From contig JAGCVX010000038.1 in assembly GCA_017962145.1 (NCBI GenBank), forward strand, positions 1 through 64,000: a stretch of 64,000 bases of DNA, read 5' to 3'. This DNA is from Clostridiales bacterium. GTDB lineage: Bacteria; Bacillota; Clostridia; Saccharofermentanales; Saccharofermentanaceae. The notes under the pieces were generated by a model that ran no database searches, was not told the origin of the DNA, and saw only the letters and a program-made list of their open reading frames with translations. The translations under genes were made by a program, and so were the position numbers. This document shows positions 42,661 through 52,968 of the stretch, piece by piece; position 1 is the stretch's first letter, and the number at the start of each line of letters is the position of its first letter.

Positions 42661-43587
42661 ATGAGCCCGATGCCGGCAGCCCCGAAAAGAACACTGACGA
42701 CTCAGTTAAACGCTTTGCGCAATACTGCTGCGGCGCTGTTTGCTGTATTCATGATCCTTCTGGTGGCTTTTGTGTGGATGATCACATCCATGAAGGGCAA
42801 ATCTTCCGATGAGCAAGAGAGCAAGGACACGACTGCTCCTTCGACTTCAAATGTAGCTTCCGGTTCGGATGCGAACGCACAGATCACACCTGATGCTTCT
42901 TCTGAAGAAACTACCGAGGCGACAGCCGAAGTGGTAAAAACAACTTACCCGGAAGGTGCCAAGCTGATCGCGCTGACTTTCGACGATGGCCCGGGTGCCT
43001 ATACGGAACAGGTTTTGGATTATCTTAAAGAATACGATGCCAAGGCAACTTTCTATATGGTCGGACAGTGTGTCGTAGATGCAGATCCGGCACTTTTGAA
43101 CCGTATGCTCGAGCAGGGATGTGAGCTCGGTAACCATACCTACAGTCACCAGGTCCTGACGGACGTCGGATATGAGGACGCATATTCTCAGCTTGAAAGA
43201 TGCGACGAGCAGATCATGAACAAGGTCGGCCAGAAGGCCACGTCCATCCGTCCGCCGACGGGTGCGGGTCAGAACCAGAAGGCACTTTTTGACTATGGTA
43301 TCGCCAACAACGAATATATCGTAAACTGGAGCTGCTGTCCGGAGGACTGGCTCGAGAAGAATAAGGATCCGGATTATATCGCTACTTATGTAATCGAGCA
43401 TGCAGTCGATGGAGATATCGTACTTCTTCACGATGTCCATCAGACGACGATGCAGTCTTTGCCGAAGATGCTTCAGGGCTTAAAGGATGAGGGATTCATC
43501 TTTGTAACGGTTTCCGAACTGCTGCAGGCCAGAGAAGACGGCGGTCAGTACGGCGTACGTTATGCGTCGCAGAATGTAACCGTTTAA
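42661..43587 (+). CDS. Polysaccharide deacetylase (NodB homology, CE4)
   Basis: A 308-residue membrane-anchored protein: N-terminal membrane segment about 24-44, a Ser/Thr-rich linker, then the CE4 domain. Motif 1 LTFDDGPG has the catalytic and metal-binding aspartates, motif 2 GNHTYSH the metal histidines, motif 3 RPPTGAGQ, motif 5 IVLLHDVH. It probably removes acetyl groups from peptidoglycan or another wall glycan. GGAAGGAG supports ATG 42661. Confidence 0.93.
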   Translation: MSPMPAAPKRTLTTQLNALRNTAAALFAVFMILLVAFVWMITSMKGKSSDEQESKDTTAPSTSNVASGSDANAQITPDASSEETTEATAEVVKTTYPEGAKLIALTFDDGPGAYTEQVLDYLKEYDAKATFYMVGQCVVDADPALLNRMLEQGCELGNHTYSHQVLTDVGYEDAYSQLERCDEQIMNKVGQKATSIRPPTGAGQNQKALFDYGIANNEYIVNWSCCPEDWLEKNKDPDYIATYVIEHAVDGDIVLLHDVHQTTMQSLPKMLQGLKDEGFIFVTVSELLQAREDGGQYGVRYASQNVTV

Positions 43588-43609
43588 GTGCATTTCACAA
43601 AGGAATAAA

Positions 43610-45538
43610 TCAGCTGTTTTCGAGCTCCATGTATTCGTTATACATGGAGTCGAGTTTTTCTGCGTTATCTGCGTACTTCTTATAATCCTCGGCGGAAGTA
43701 TCTTTGCCGAAACCTGCTTCGAGGGTCTTTTGTTCTTCCTCGAGTTCGGCGATCGTCTTTTCCAGATAACGGATACGCTCTTTGCGCTTGGCGATCTCTT
43801 TTCTTTCCTGCGCACGATTGACGACCGGTGCTTTGGAGGAAGACTTGTTCTCCTCGGCGCGGCGCTCTTTTTCTGCCTGGCGCTGCTGGGAGGCGAGGGC
43901 GGCTTTTTCTTCTTCCTGTGCGGCTACAAAAGAACGGTACTTCTTTCTATAGAGATCATAGCTGTCCATATAGTCGATCCGCGTACCGAAGAATCCGAGG
44001 ATGTGACTTTGGCATTTTTCGATAAAATAACGGTCGTGGCTGACAGCCAGGATCGCGCCGTGGTACTCGGACAGCGCATCCTCGAGAACTTCTCTGGACT
44101 CGATATCCAGATGGTTCGTAGGCTCGTCGAGGAAGAGAAGCTCCGGCTTTTCTTCCAAAAGGCAGCAAAGATAAAGACGTGATCTTTCGCCGCCTGAAAG
44201 CACGCTGATCTGCTTATATACGTCGATGTCACGGAACCCGAAACGCGCCAGAAGATTTCTAGCGGCAGTCTCGCCCAGTTCACTTCGTGTCATCAGTTCT
44301 TCCAGAAGCGTACGAGTCTCGTCTTCAAATGGCACGAACTGCCCCATATAACCGATCTGGGAGGATCCGCTGACCAGGACATCTCCGTCGAATTCACTGA
44401 CCTTGCCGAGAAGCAGGGACAGAAGCGTTGTCTTGCCACAGCCGTTTGGTCCGACCAGAAAGACTTTGTCGGATGCTTTGATCTCAAAGGAGGCATCCTG
44501 GAAAAGCATCTTTCCGTCCGGGAATGTCTTTCCGATCTTTCTTGCCTGAAGAAGGATCTTGTCCGGATCACCGGAACGCTCTTCCGGCATCAGCTTGAAG
44601 CTCATGCGAAGAGGTCCGCCGGAGATCTTCGCGCGTTCGGAAGCAAGACGGTCGGAGAGTTTTTCAACGACCTTTTCACGTGCGTGATATCCGGAGATAT
44701 TTCTATGGGAGAGCATCGTCTGGGTCACGCCTTCCTGGCGCTCCAGCTCGCGTTCGAGATTGGCGATCAGCTGGCGCTGGTCTTCCAGAAAACGCTGTTT
44801 CTGCTCTTTATAGTCGGTATAGTTTCCACGATATGCCGTGATGTGGGAATTCTCCAGTTCGAAAACCTTCGTGACGGTCTGGTCGATAAAGTATCGGTCA
44901 TGCGAGATCAAAAGGACAGCGCCGCCGTAGGAACGGATAAAGCTTTCCAGCCACTCCATCGCATCGGTATCGAGATGGTTCGTGGGCTCGTCGAGAAGAA
45001 GAATGTCCGGACGGGATACGATAAGCCGCGCAAGGCAGATGCGCATCTTTTCACCACCGGAAAAACTGCTGATGTCACGTGTCCAGTCGATGCCTGTAAG
45101 ACCAAGTCCGGCAAGGGCCGCCTTCATGCGTGGCTCGTAGTCATATCCGCCGAGAGACTCAAAGCGGGAAGTGAGCTGTTCGTAAGTGCGAAGCAGAGAC
45201 TGGGACTCGGAAGCATCACAGGTGCTCAGACGATATTCGGTCTCGCGCATGCGGTCTTCGATCTTCTGCAGTTCGTCGCTGATGAGAAGACTTCCGCCGG
45301 ATTCCAGTTCGTCGAGGTTCTGGGAAAGATATCCGGCAATCGCCGTTCCGTGATGAAGGACCTCGCCTTCGTCCGGTTCGACCTTACCCTGGATCATGCG
45401 GAATAATGTGGATTTTCCCGTTCCGTTGTTTCCGATCAGTGCGATCTTGTCTCCTCGTTCGATCGAAAAAGAGACATGATCAAGTAAAAGTCTTGAGTGA
45501 TAAGACTTGGAAACCTTATTTACGGAAATAAGTGGCAT
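43610..45538 (-). CDS. ABC-F family ATPase (YdiF/Uup-like)
   Basis: A cytoplasmic 642-residue protein with two ATPase domains and no membrane part. Domain 1: Walker A GNNGTGKST (36-44), FSGGEKMRICLARL, LLLDEPTNHLD. Domain 2: GPNGCGKTT, LSGGERSRLYL, LFLDEPTNHLD. A charged linker joins them and the C-terminus is a coiled coil (KERIRYLEKTIAELEEEQ). ABC-F proteins act on the ribosome; the length and C-terminal coil fit the YdiF/Uup groups rather than antibiotic-resistance types, though the latter cannot be excluded. Confidence 0.93.
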   Translation of the reverse strand: MPLISVNKVSKSYHSRLLLDHVSFSIERGDKIALIGNNGTGKSTLFRMIQGKVEPDEGEVLHHGTAIAGYLSQNLDELESGGSLLISDELQKIEDRMRETEYRLSTCDASESQSLLRTYEQLTSRFESLGGYDYEPRMKAALAGLGLTGIDWTRDISSFSGGEKMRICLARLIVSRPDILLLDEPTNHLDTDAMEWLESFIRSYGGAVLLISHDRYFIDQTVTKVFELENSHITAYRGNYTDYKEQKQRFLEDQRQLIANLERELERQEGVTQTMLSHRNISGYHAREKVVEKLSDRLASERAKISGGPLRMSFKLMPEERSGDPDKILLQARKIGKTFPDGKMLFQDASFEIKASDKVFLVGPNGCGKTTLLSLLLGKVSEFDGDVLVSGSSQIGYMGQFVPFEDETRTLLEELMTRSELGETAARNLLARFGFRDIDVYKQISVLSGGERSRLYLCCLLEEKPELLFLDEPTNHLDIESREVLEDALSEYHGAILAVSHDRYFIEKCQSHILGFFGTRIDYMDSYDLYRKKYRSFVAAQEEEKAALASQQRQAEKERRAEENKSSSKAPVVNRAQERKEIAKRKERIRYLEKTIAELEEEQKTLEAGFGKDTSAEDYKKYADNAEKLDSMYNEYMELENS

Positions 45539-45560
45539 GTGTCAAAAAAGTCCTTTACGA

Positions 45561-45941
45561 TTATTTGAAAGGATCTGCGATGATCTCGTGGCCGCAGTAG
45601 ATGCAACGGTCGAACATCGAATCGGTATTCTGAAGCGGAACGTGGCAGTTCGGGCAAAGACGCGGTGCATCTTCTTCCTCCGGCTCTCCGTTTTCGCGGG
45701 CTTTCTTCAGGCGTTTCTTATTGGTATCGAGTTCGGACAGAGTCTGGTGCAGATCGTCGTCCGTATATCCTTCCTTTTTCAGGATGCACCACAGCGCTTC
45801 GGTCAGCAGGTTCAGACGTTCTACCTGTCCTTTCAGACGAGCGATCTCTTCGCCGTATTCCCGGATGTCCGTCGTAGATGTATTGGAGCTTGTTCGGTTG
45901 TTTTCAAAGAATGAATTTGTTCCCCATAATCCGCGTGCCAT
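45561..45941 (-). CDS. Small zinc-ribbon protein
   Basis: A 126-residue soluble protein with a helical, coiled-coil-like middle (EEIARLKGQVERLNLLTEALWCILKK broken at 20 residues per stretch) and a C-terminal zinc ribbon with C96, C99, C113 and C116. It resembles hypothetical zinc-ribbon proteins without known role. It precedes the ABC-F gene on the same strand by 22 nt. AAGGAG supports the start. Confidence 0.8.
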   Translation of the reverse strand: MARGLWGTNSFFENNRTSSNTSTTDIREYGEEIARLKGQVERLNLLTEALWCILKKEGYTDDDLHQTLSELDTNKKRLKKARENGEPEEEDAPRLCPNCHVPLQNTDSMFDRCIYCGHEIIADPFK

Positions 45942-46011
45942 GATGAATCTCCTTAATGAATAAAAATCGTTTATATTATATCACATTATCAGGAAACTCC
46001 TACTAATATTC

Positions 46012-46040
46012 TTGCTTGTTGTTCTTTTTCAAAGTAACAT
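46012..46040 (+). promoter_or_regulatory. Possible promoter of leuCDB
   Basis: TTGCTT (46012-46017) and TAACAT (46035-46040) with 17-nt spacing; the short leader after it has a GCCG/CGGC hairpin but no T-box. Confidence 0.5.
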
Positions 46041-46102
46041 AAAACTGAGCCGTCTCCTTTGAGAAAGCGGCGCGAAATGAATAGGTAAGGATGGCGGTCT
46101 TT

Positions 46103-47383
46103 ATGGGAATGACGATGACACAGAAGATCCTGGCAAGGCATGCAGGCCTAAACGTCTGTGAAGAAGGCGGACTGATCGAGGCATCTCTCGATCTGCTCCT
46201 CGGAAACGATATCACGACTCCGCCGGCCATCGATGTTTTTGAAGCAAACGGATGGGAGAAAGTTTTCGATCAGGACCGCATCGTGCTGGTTCCGGATCAT
46301 TTCGCTCCGAATAAAGATATCAAGTCTGCACAACAGTGCAAAAGAGTTCGCGAATTCGCCAAGAAACAGAACATCACGCACTATTACGAACAGGGACAGG
46401 AAGCCATGGGTGTGGAACACGTGATCCTGCCGGACAATGGTCTGGTACGTCCGGGTGACTGCATTATCGGTGCGGATTCCCATACCTGTACATATGGTGC
46501 CCTCGGTGCATTTTCCACCGGCGTCGGATCGACGGATCTGGCATGTGCGATGGCTTCCGGCCAGACATGGTTTCGTGTGCCGGGTGCGATCCGCGTGGAA
46601 TTAAAAGGCGAGATCAGACCCTATGTTTCCGGAAAAGATGTGATCCTTCACCTGATCGGGAGAATCGGTGTGGACGGAGCGCTGTACCGCTCGTTGGAAT
46701 TCTGCGGAAGCGGGATCCGCTGTCTTTCGATGGCAGACCGTCTTACGATCTGCAATATGGCGATCGAGTGCGGTGCGAAGAACGGCATCTTCCCGGTCGA
46801 TGAAACGACAGTCGAGTACTTAAAAGCACGTATCCCGGGATACGACGAAGATACATCCTGGCTGACCCCGGATGAAGATGCTTCCTATGAGCAGACGATT
46901 ACGATCGATCTTTCTACGCTTTCTCCGATGGTGGCATTTCCGCATCTTCCTTCCAATGTGCATGAGCTCGGATCTTTCGATACGATCCGCATCGATCAGG
47001 TCGTGATCGGATCCTGCACGAACGGAAGACTTGAAGATATGCAGAAAGCGGCGGCGGTCCTGAAAGGAAGAAAAGTGGCGGACGGCATCCGTGCGATCAT
47101 TCTCCCCGGATCCCAGCGCGTGTATAAGCAGTGTCTGGAACAGGGACTTCTTTCCATCTTCGTGGATGCCGGATGTGTCGTATCGGCACCGACGTGCGGA
47201 CCGTGTCTGGGCGGACACATGGGTGTTCTCGCAGAAGGGGAAAGATGTGTTTCGACTACGAACCGTAATTTCGTAGGCCGTATGGGACATAAGAATTCAG
47301 AAGTCTATCTGGCCGGCGTAGAAGTCGCCGCGGCATCTGCCGTGCTGGGCTATATCGGCGGACCGGATGAGATCGGACGATAA
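46103..47383 (+). CDS. leuC: 3-isopropylmalate dehydratase large subunit
   Basis: Iron-sulfur isomerase of leucine synthesis, converting 2- to 3-isopropylmalate with LeuD. The 426-residue length fits the shorter LeuC2/HacA type found in Clostridia and archaea. Cluster cysteines are seen in [11 protein letters not shown] and in [18 protein letters not shown] motifs DSHTCTYG and VDETT are present. I prefer the start at ATG 46103 ([15 protein letters not shown], the usual family start) over 46091, where the ribosome-binding site would be too near. Confidence 0.95.
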   Translation: MGMTMTQKILARHAGLNVCEEGGLIEASLDLLLGNDITTPPAIDVFEANGWEKVFDQDRIVLVPDHFAPNKDIKSAQQCKRVREFAKKQNITHYYEQGQEAMGVEHVILPDNGLVRPGDCIIGADSHTCTYGALGAFSTGVGSTDLACAMASGQTWFRVPGAIRVELKGEIRPYVSGKDVILHLIGRIGVDGALYRSLEFCGSGIRCLSMADRLTICNMAIECGAKNGIFPVDETTVEYLKARIPGYDEDTSWLTPDEDASYEQTITIDLSTLSPMVAFPHLPSNVHELGSFDTIRIDQVVIGSCTNGRLEDMQKAAAVLKGRKVADGIRAIILPGSQRVYKQCLEQGLLSIFVDAGCVVSAPTCGPCLGGHMGVLAEGERCVSTTNRNFVGRMGHKNSEVYLAGVEVAAASAVLGYIGGPDEIGR

Positions 47384-47400
47384 TCGGGAGGAACAGGACC

Positions 47401-47901
47401 ATGACCATAGAAGGCAGAGTCATTAAATATGGTGCGAATGTAGATACGGATGTGATCATCCCGGCACGTTATCTGAATACGTCAGTTAAAGAGGAACTGG
47501 CCGCGCATTGCATGGAGGATCTCGATCCGGATTTCGTCAAGAAAGTCCAGGCCGGAGATATCATCGTGGCAGGACCGAATTTCGGTTGCGGTTCTTCCCG
47601 TGAGCATGCCCCTGTTGCCATCAAGGCAAGCGGGATCGCGTGTGTGATCGCGCCTTCTTTCGCGCGCATTTTCTATAGAAACAGCATCAACACCGGTCTT
47701 GCGATCCTTGAGTGTGCCGAGGCATACGAGAAGATCAAGGACGGCGATAAGATCGAGGTGGATTTTGAAACCGGCATCATCAAAGATCTGGATTCCGGCG
47801 AAGAATTCAAGGGCAGTGCATTTCCCGAATTCATATCGGAGATCATCAACGCGGACGGTCTCGTAGGATATACCAAGAAAAAACTACAGCAGTCGAGGTG
47901 A
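47401..47901 (+). CDS. leuD: 3-isopropylmalate dehydratase small subunit
   Basis: A 166-residue partner of LeuC of the short LeuD2 type. It has [12 protein letters not shown], the substrate-recognition loop [14 protein letters not shown] and [15 protein letters not shown]. It lies 17 nt after leuC and 7 nt before leuB, forming a leuCDB operon. leuA is not in the window. Confidence 0.96.
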   Translation: MTIEGRVIKYGANVDTDVIIPARYLNTSVKEELAAHCMEDLDPDFVKKVQAGDIIVAGPNFGCGSSREHAPVAIKASGIACVIAPSFARIFYRNSINTGLAILECAEAYEKIKDGDKIEVDFETGIIKDLDSGEEFKGSAFPEFISEIINADGLVGYTKKKLQQSR

Positions 47902-47908
47902 GAAGAAT

Positions 47909-49024
47909 ATGGCAGAGTATAAGATCGCAGTGATTCCGGGTGACGGAATCGGAGCGGAAGTAACTAAAAGTGCATGTGCCGTGCTCGAAGAAGTTGCGAA
48001 GCGCACGGGAAATTCTTTCGCCTTTACCGAGGTGCTCGCCGGTGGTGCCGCGATCGATGCCACGGGAGATCCTCTTCCGGAAAAGACACTTCAGATCGCA
48101 AAAGAAAGCGATGCGGTCCTGCTTGGCGCGGTAGGCGGTCCGAAGTGGGATGCGCTTCCCGGAAAGCAGCGTCCGGAGGCCGCGCTTCTGGGTCTTCGAA
48201 AGGGACTGGGTCTTTATGCCAATCTGCGTCTGGCGATATTGTTTCCGCAGCTTCGCAGCGCAAGTCCGCTGAAGGATGAGATCATCGGAAACGGCATCAA
48301 TATCATGATCGTGCGCGAACTGACCGGAGGTATCTACTTCGGAAAAAGAGGCATCGAAGCATCTTCAGAAACGTTGGAAGACGGAAGTCCGAAGGGGATG
48401 GAAGCGTTCGATGTGGAGACCTATAGTGAAGGTGAGATCAGGCGTATCCTGAAAGTGGGATTTGTTCTGGCGATGCAGAGAAAAAAGAAACTCATCGTCG
48501 TGGATAAGGCGAATATTCTCGAGACGTCGCGTCTGTGGCGGAAGGTGACCGAGGAAGTCCGTAAGGACTACCCCGAGGTCGAAGTGGAGTTTATGTATGT
48601 GGACAATGCTTCCATGCAGCTCCTGCGCCGTCCGTCTTCGATGGATGTGATCGTCACCAGCAATATGTTCGGTGATATCCTTTCGGACGAGGCCGGCATG
48701 ATCACCGGTTCCATCGGCATGCTGCCTTCTGCGTCTTTAGGTGATCCGGGTAAGCCGGGTATGTATGAGCCGGTTCACGGTTCGGCACCGGATATCGCGG
48801 GAACAGGCAAAGCGAATCCTCTGGCAACGATTCTTTCCTGCGCCATGATGCTGCGTTCTTCTTTGGATCTCGCAGCAGAAGCGGATCGTATCGAGCAGGC
48901 CGTGCAGGATGTTCTGGCGCAGGGATATCGTACGGCGGATATTGCCGAAGATGAGAAGGCGCAGATCCTGACGACAACGCAAATGACTGAAAAAGTGATC
49001 GAGGCGTATCGCGCACTCGCATGA
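47909..49024 (+). CDS. leuB: 3-isopropylmalate dehydrogenase
   Basis: NAD-dependent oxidative decarboxylation of 3-isopropylmalate. 371 residues with [22 protein letters not shown], the active-site [10 protein letters not shown], the dehydrogenase signature [14 protein letters not shown], and the NAD-binding [12 protein letters not shown]. Standard length. Confidence 0.97.
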   Translation: MAEYKIAVIPGDGIGAEVTKSACAVLEEVAKRTGNSFAFTEVLAGGAAIDATGDPLPEKTLQIAKESDAVLLGAVGGPKWDALPGKQRPEAALLGLRKGLGLYANLRLAILFPQLRSASPLKDEIIGNGINIMIVRELTGGIYFGKRGIEASSETLEDGSPKGMEAFDVETYSEGEIRRILKVGFVLAMQRKKKLIVVDKANILETSRLWRKVTEEVRKDYPEVEVEFMYVDNASMQLLRRPSSMDVIVTSNMFGDILSDEAGMITGSIGMLPSASLGDPGKPGMYEPVHGSAPDIAGTGKANPLATILSCAMMLRSSLDLAAEADRIEQAVQDVLAQGYRTADIAEDEKAQILTTTQMTEKVIEAYRALA

Positions 49025-49096
49025 CATTTTGTTAACGGATTATCCATTTTTTCTGTTTATAATAGAAGAAGATTCACTTTTCAGGAGTTATCCGCT

Positions 49097-50641
49097 ATGA
49101 GCAAAAAGAATTTACTGGCAGTGATCGATCTGGGGTCTCTGTCTTTGCGGTTGAAGATATTCGAACTCGGCGATAAGAATGTCCCGAAGGAGATCGAGTC
49201 GGTTCGTAAATATCTTTCTTTAGTTTCCAATACATATACTGAGGGCGTCATCTCCCAGTCGCAGGCCGGCGAGCTTCTTTCGGTGCTTGGCGGATTTGCG
49301 CAGAAGATCCGCGAATACCGTATCAAGGATGTGATCTGTGTCGCCACCAGTGCATTTCGAGAGGCAAGCAACAGGGCGATGGTCATCGAGCAGATCCGTG
49401 TGCAGACGGGCCTTCAGGTGACGGTGCTCGACAATGCCATGGAGCGGTATTTCCATAACCTGGCCGTTAAGGAAAGCCAGCCCGGATTTGCCGAACTGGT
49501 ACAGGCAGGTACGATGGTTCTGGATATCGGATCCGGAAGTATGCAGGCGACGCTCTATGACAAGTCCGACCTGGTCTTCAGTCAGAATACGAGACTCGGT
49601 TCGCTTCGTATCAGTGAACTGCTTTCCGACCTTGCGAAACAGACGACGCACTATACCGAAGTTCTGGAGGAATATATCTCTCAGGACTTAGCTGAGTATC
49701 ACGCGATCGAGCCGAAAAATATCCAGTATAAAAACCTCATCGTCTTCGGAAGTGATATCGGCTTTATCAAGGCGCTGGCCGGCGAGTCTCCCAGAGAATA
49801 CTGCTATCTTTCAAAAGAGAAATTCGATGATGTGGTAAATGCACTGTTGCGTATCCGTCCGGAGGATCTGGCGAGAAAACTCGATATCACTCCGGCAACT
49901 GCGCCACTGCTTTTGCCGACGGCCCTGATGGTAAAAAAGATGCTAGACTATACCGGAATCGATGGCGTGCATATGCCGGATGCGTCTTTGACCGAGGGCG
50001 TCATGTACGACTATGCGTGGTCGCATAAACACTACGATCTGGTGCTGGATCCGGAGCGTGATCTGATCTCGGCGGCACGACATGTGGCTAAGCGTTATAA
50101 GTCAGAAAAGAAGCATATCGTATTTGTAGAAGAAGCGGCGATGGCCGTCTTTGACGCGACGAAAAAACTGCATGGCATGAATGCACGTGCACGTACGCTT
50201 TTACGTATCGCGGCACTTTGCCACGAACTGGGTAAATTCATCAACATCTCGAACCCCAGTCCGTCTACCTACAGCATCATCGACAGAACCGAGCTGATCG
50301 GTCTTTCGGATCAGGAAAGAAAAATCGTCGCGATGGTGGGCCGTTTCTATGTGGACCCGATCTTCTATCAGGATCCGCGCTATGCCGAGCTTCCGACAAA
50401 GGATCAGGTACTGGTTTCCAAACTCACCGCGATATTGCGTCTGGCCGATGCGCTGGATGCGTCCCATAAACAGAAACTTCGTCAGATCAATGTAGCGTAC
50501 AATTCGGAAGGCCTGGTCATTTCCGGTGACACTATGTATGACATGACTTACGATAAGTGGTTCTTCGAGAGCCATACAGATCTATTTACACAATTCTTCT
50601 CAGTGAAGGCGATCTTACGTGTCCGGAGGCAGATTCGATGA
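49097..50641 (+). CDS. Exopolyphosphatase (Ppx/GppA family)
   Basis: A 514-residue protein with the actin-like Ppx/GppA domain (VIDLGSLSLRLKIFE, ATSAFREASNR, VLDIGSGSMQATLYD) and a C-terminal HD-type helical domain (IAALCHELGKFI ... LADALDASHKQKL). It breaks down polyphosphate or pppGpp. It overlaps ppk by 4 nt, so synthesis and breakdown of polyphosphate are coupled. A TATAAT lies at 49057-49062 without a clear -35. Confidence 0.92.
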   Translation: MSKKNLLAVIDLGSLSLRLKIFELGDKNVPKEIESVRKYLSLVSNTYTEGVISQSQAGELLSVLGGFAQKIREYRIKDVICVATSAFREASNRAMVIEQIRVQTGLQVTVLDNAMERYFHNLAVKESQPGFAELVQAGTMVLDIGSGSMQATLYDKSDLVFSQNTRLGSLRISELLSDLAKQTTHYTEVLEEYISQDLAEYHAIEPKNIQYKNLIVFGSDIGFIKALAGESPREYCYLSKEKFDDVVNALLRIRPEDLARKLDITPATAPLLLPTALMVKKMLDYTGIDGVHMPDASLTEGVMYDYAWSHKHYDLVLDPERDLISAARHVAKRYKSEKKHIVFVEEAAMAVFDATKKLHGMNARARTLLRIAALCHELGKFINISNPSPSTYSIIDRTELIGLSDQERKIVAMVGRFYVDPIFYQDPRYAELPTKDQVLVSKLTAILRLADALDASHKQKLRQINVAYNSEGLVISGDTMYDMTYDKWFFESHTDLFTQFFSVKAILRVRRQIR

Positions 50642-52809
50642 GTACTAAGAAAGAGAAAAAAGAGAAAAAACTTAAGGGCGTCAGCACAGAAGTGGCGCAT
50701 TCCGCGATGGACAATGCGGAGATCGAGGCAGATTCCGATCGCTATTTCAACCGTGAGCTGAGCTGGCTGGAGTTTAATAACCGCATCCTGTTCGAATCCA
50801 GAGATACGAAGAATCCCCTTCTGGAGAGATTGAAATTTCTTTCGATCACCGCGTCCAATATGGATGAATTCTATATCGTTCGTGTCGCGTCTCTTCGTGA
50901 CCTGATGAGTGTCAATTACGACGAGCTGGATATCTCGGGAAGAACCGTCAAGCAGCAGCTTGAGCAGATCGATGAGAAAGCCAGAAATTCGATGAGCCTG
51001 ATGTATTCCACATACACACGCTCGCTTCTTCCGTCTTTGAAAAATCATCAGATCTATATCAGTGATTACGATGATCTCGATGACCATGCCAAGGAAGTCT
51101 GTGACGAATATTTTCAGTCGACACTGTATCCGATCCTGACACCGATGGCGGTCGACTCCTCACGTCCGTTCCCGCTGATCTATAACCGTCAGCTGAATCT
51201 TTGTGTGCTGATCGACGAAAGAGAAGAGGATCGTGAGCTTCGTCTTGCGAAACAGGAGAAGAAAGGTAAAGTATACGATCCGTACTACCGTTTTGCGACA
51301 CTGCAGGTTCCGACCGTCGTTCCGAGACTGTTTGAACTTCGTCTTTCTACAGGCGTATGCTTCGTTCCGATCGAACAGATCATCCGTGCGAATCTTTCTT
51401 CACTCTTTATCGGTGCCAATGTACTTGCGAGCGGTTTTTACCGTGTCATGCGAAATGCCGACCTCGACATCGACGAGGATGAGGCGGAAGATCTTCTCAA
51501 AGAGATCGAAGAGCAGGTAAGAAAACGCCGCTTCGGTGAGATCATCCGTATGGAGATCAACGACGATATGGATATCCGTCTTTTTAAGCTTCTGACCTCG
51601 TCTCTGAAGATTTCGAAAAAGGACGTATTCTCCGTCAGCGGTCCGATCGACCTGACTTTCCTCATGAAGGTCTACTCGAAGATCAGTGATGAATTTCCGC
51701 AGCTTTGCTATCACAACTTTACTCCAGCCAAGCCGAAGATGTTCCCGGAAGGCATGAATATTTTTGATGCGATCCGTCAGAAGGACCGCCTCGTTCACCA
51801 TCCGTACGAATCTTTTGACCCGGTCGTGGAGTTTGTCCGCCAGGCGGCAGTGGATCCGAAGGTGCTTGCCATCAAGCAGACACTTTACCGTGTCAGCAGC
51901 AGTTCTCCGATCATCCGCTCTCTTGCGGAAGCGGCACAAAACGGAAAACAGGTCATGGTACTTGTTGAGCTGAAGGCGAGATTTGATGAAGAGAATAACA
52001 TCAACTGGGCGAAGATGCTTGAGAAAGCCGGATGCCATGTTATCTACGGACTGGTTGGTCTGAAGACTCACAGTAAGATCACTCTCGTAGTGCGTGATGA
52101 AGATGATGGAATCCGCAGATATCTCCATCTGGCGACAGGTAACTATAACGATATTACCGCGAAGATCTATACGGATATCGGACTGTTTACCGCGTCGGAA
52201 ACATTTGGCGTAGATGCATCGGAATTCTTCAACACGCTTTCCGGTTTTTCCGAACCGCCGGAGTGGAGACGCCTGATCCCGGCACCGACCCGCATGAAGA
52301 AATATTTCCTCGAAAAGATTCGCGCGGAAGCTAAGAATGCAAAAGCAGGAAAGAACAGCAGCATCATCGCAAAGATGAATTCTCTGGTAGACGCATCGAT
52401 CATCGACGCGCTTTACGAGGCATCCTGTGCCGGCGTAAAGATCGACCTGATCGTCCGTGGTATCTGCTGTCTGCGCCCAGGTGTTCCGGGCCTTTCGGAA
52501 AATATCACCGTGCGTTCGATCACCGGAAGATTCCTCGAGCATTCCCGTATCTATTATTTCTATAATGACGGGCAGGAGGATATTTATCTTTCTTCTGCGG
52601 ACTGGATGCCGAGAAACCTGATCCGCCGAGTCGAGCTTCTTTTCCCTGTCGAGGATCCGGACTGCAAAGCACGTGTTATGGAAGTTTTGAATATTGAACT
52701 GGAAGACACGGTAAGAAGCCATTTCCTGTCAGCAGATGGCAATTACCATAAGCTGGATCTGCGTGGAAAACAGAAACTGGACAGCCAGGAAGAACTGCAG
52801 ATCCATTGA
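50638..52809 (+). CDS. ppk: Polyphosphate kinase
   Basis: Makes polyphosphate from ATP reversibly (Ppk1). The 723-residue protein starts with YFNRELSWLEFNNRIL and ASNMDEFYIVRVA; the autophosphorylated histidine is in LKTHSKITL and the second in FLEHSRIYYF. A lysine-rich tail begins the protein. The start at ATG 50638 overlaps the ppx stop and follows CGGAGG. Confidence 0.96.
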   Translation: MSTKKEKKEKKLKGVSTEVAHSAMDNAEIEADSDRYFNRELSWLEFNNRILFESRDTKNPLLERLKFLSITASNMDEFYIVRVASLRDLMSVNYDELDISGRTVKQQLEQIDEKARNSMSLMYSTYTRSLLPSLKNHQIYISDYDDLDDHAKEVCDEYFQSTLYPILTPMAVDSSRPFPLIYNRQLNLCVLIDEREEDRELRLAKQEKKGKVYDPYYRFATLQVPTVVPRLFELRLSTGVCFVPIEQIIRANLSSLFIGANVLASGFYRVMRNADLDIDEDEAEDLLKEIEEQVRKRRFGEIIRMEINDDMDIRLFKLLTSSLKISKKDVFSVSGPIDLTFLMKVYSKISDEFPQLCYHNFTPAKPKMFPEGMNIFDAIRQKDRLVHHPYESFDPVVEFVRQAAVDPKVLAIKQTLYRVSSSSPIIRSLAEAAQNGKQVMVLVELKARFDEENNINWAKMLEKAGCHVIYGLVGLKTHSKITLVVRDEDDGIRRYLHLATGNYNDITAKIYTDIGLFTASETFGVDASEFFNTLSGFSEPPEWRRLIPAPTRMKKYFLEKIRAEAKNAKAGKNSSIIAKMNSLVDASIIDALYEASCAGVKIDLIVRGICCLRPGVPGLSENITVRSITGRFLEHSRIYYFYNDGQEDIYLSSADWMPRNLIRRVELLFPVEDPDCKARVMEVLNIELEDTVRSHFLSADGNYHKLDLRGKQKLDSQEELQIH

Positions 52810-52968
52810 CCGATTTCGACCTCCAAAAATCAAGATCCTTTAAGGGTCGTTTGTGAAAACAACACAAAAACTACGAAAAAACACGAAATTCTTTGTGACA
52901 GAAAAGAAATAGTGTGTTAATCTGTAGTTACGAATGAATAGCGCAAGCTAATTTATGGAGGTAGAAAA

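Noticed and set aside
52840-52870. Catabolite-response (cre) site before the sugar-binding protein gene
   Set aside because: TGTGAAAACAACACA only loosely resembles the consensus and lacks the central CG; not strong enough to report.
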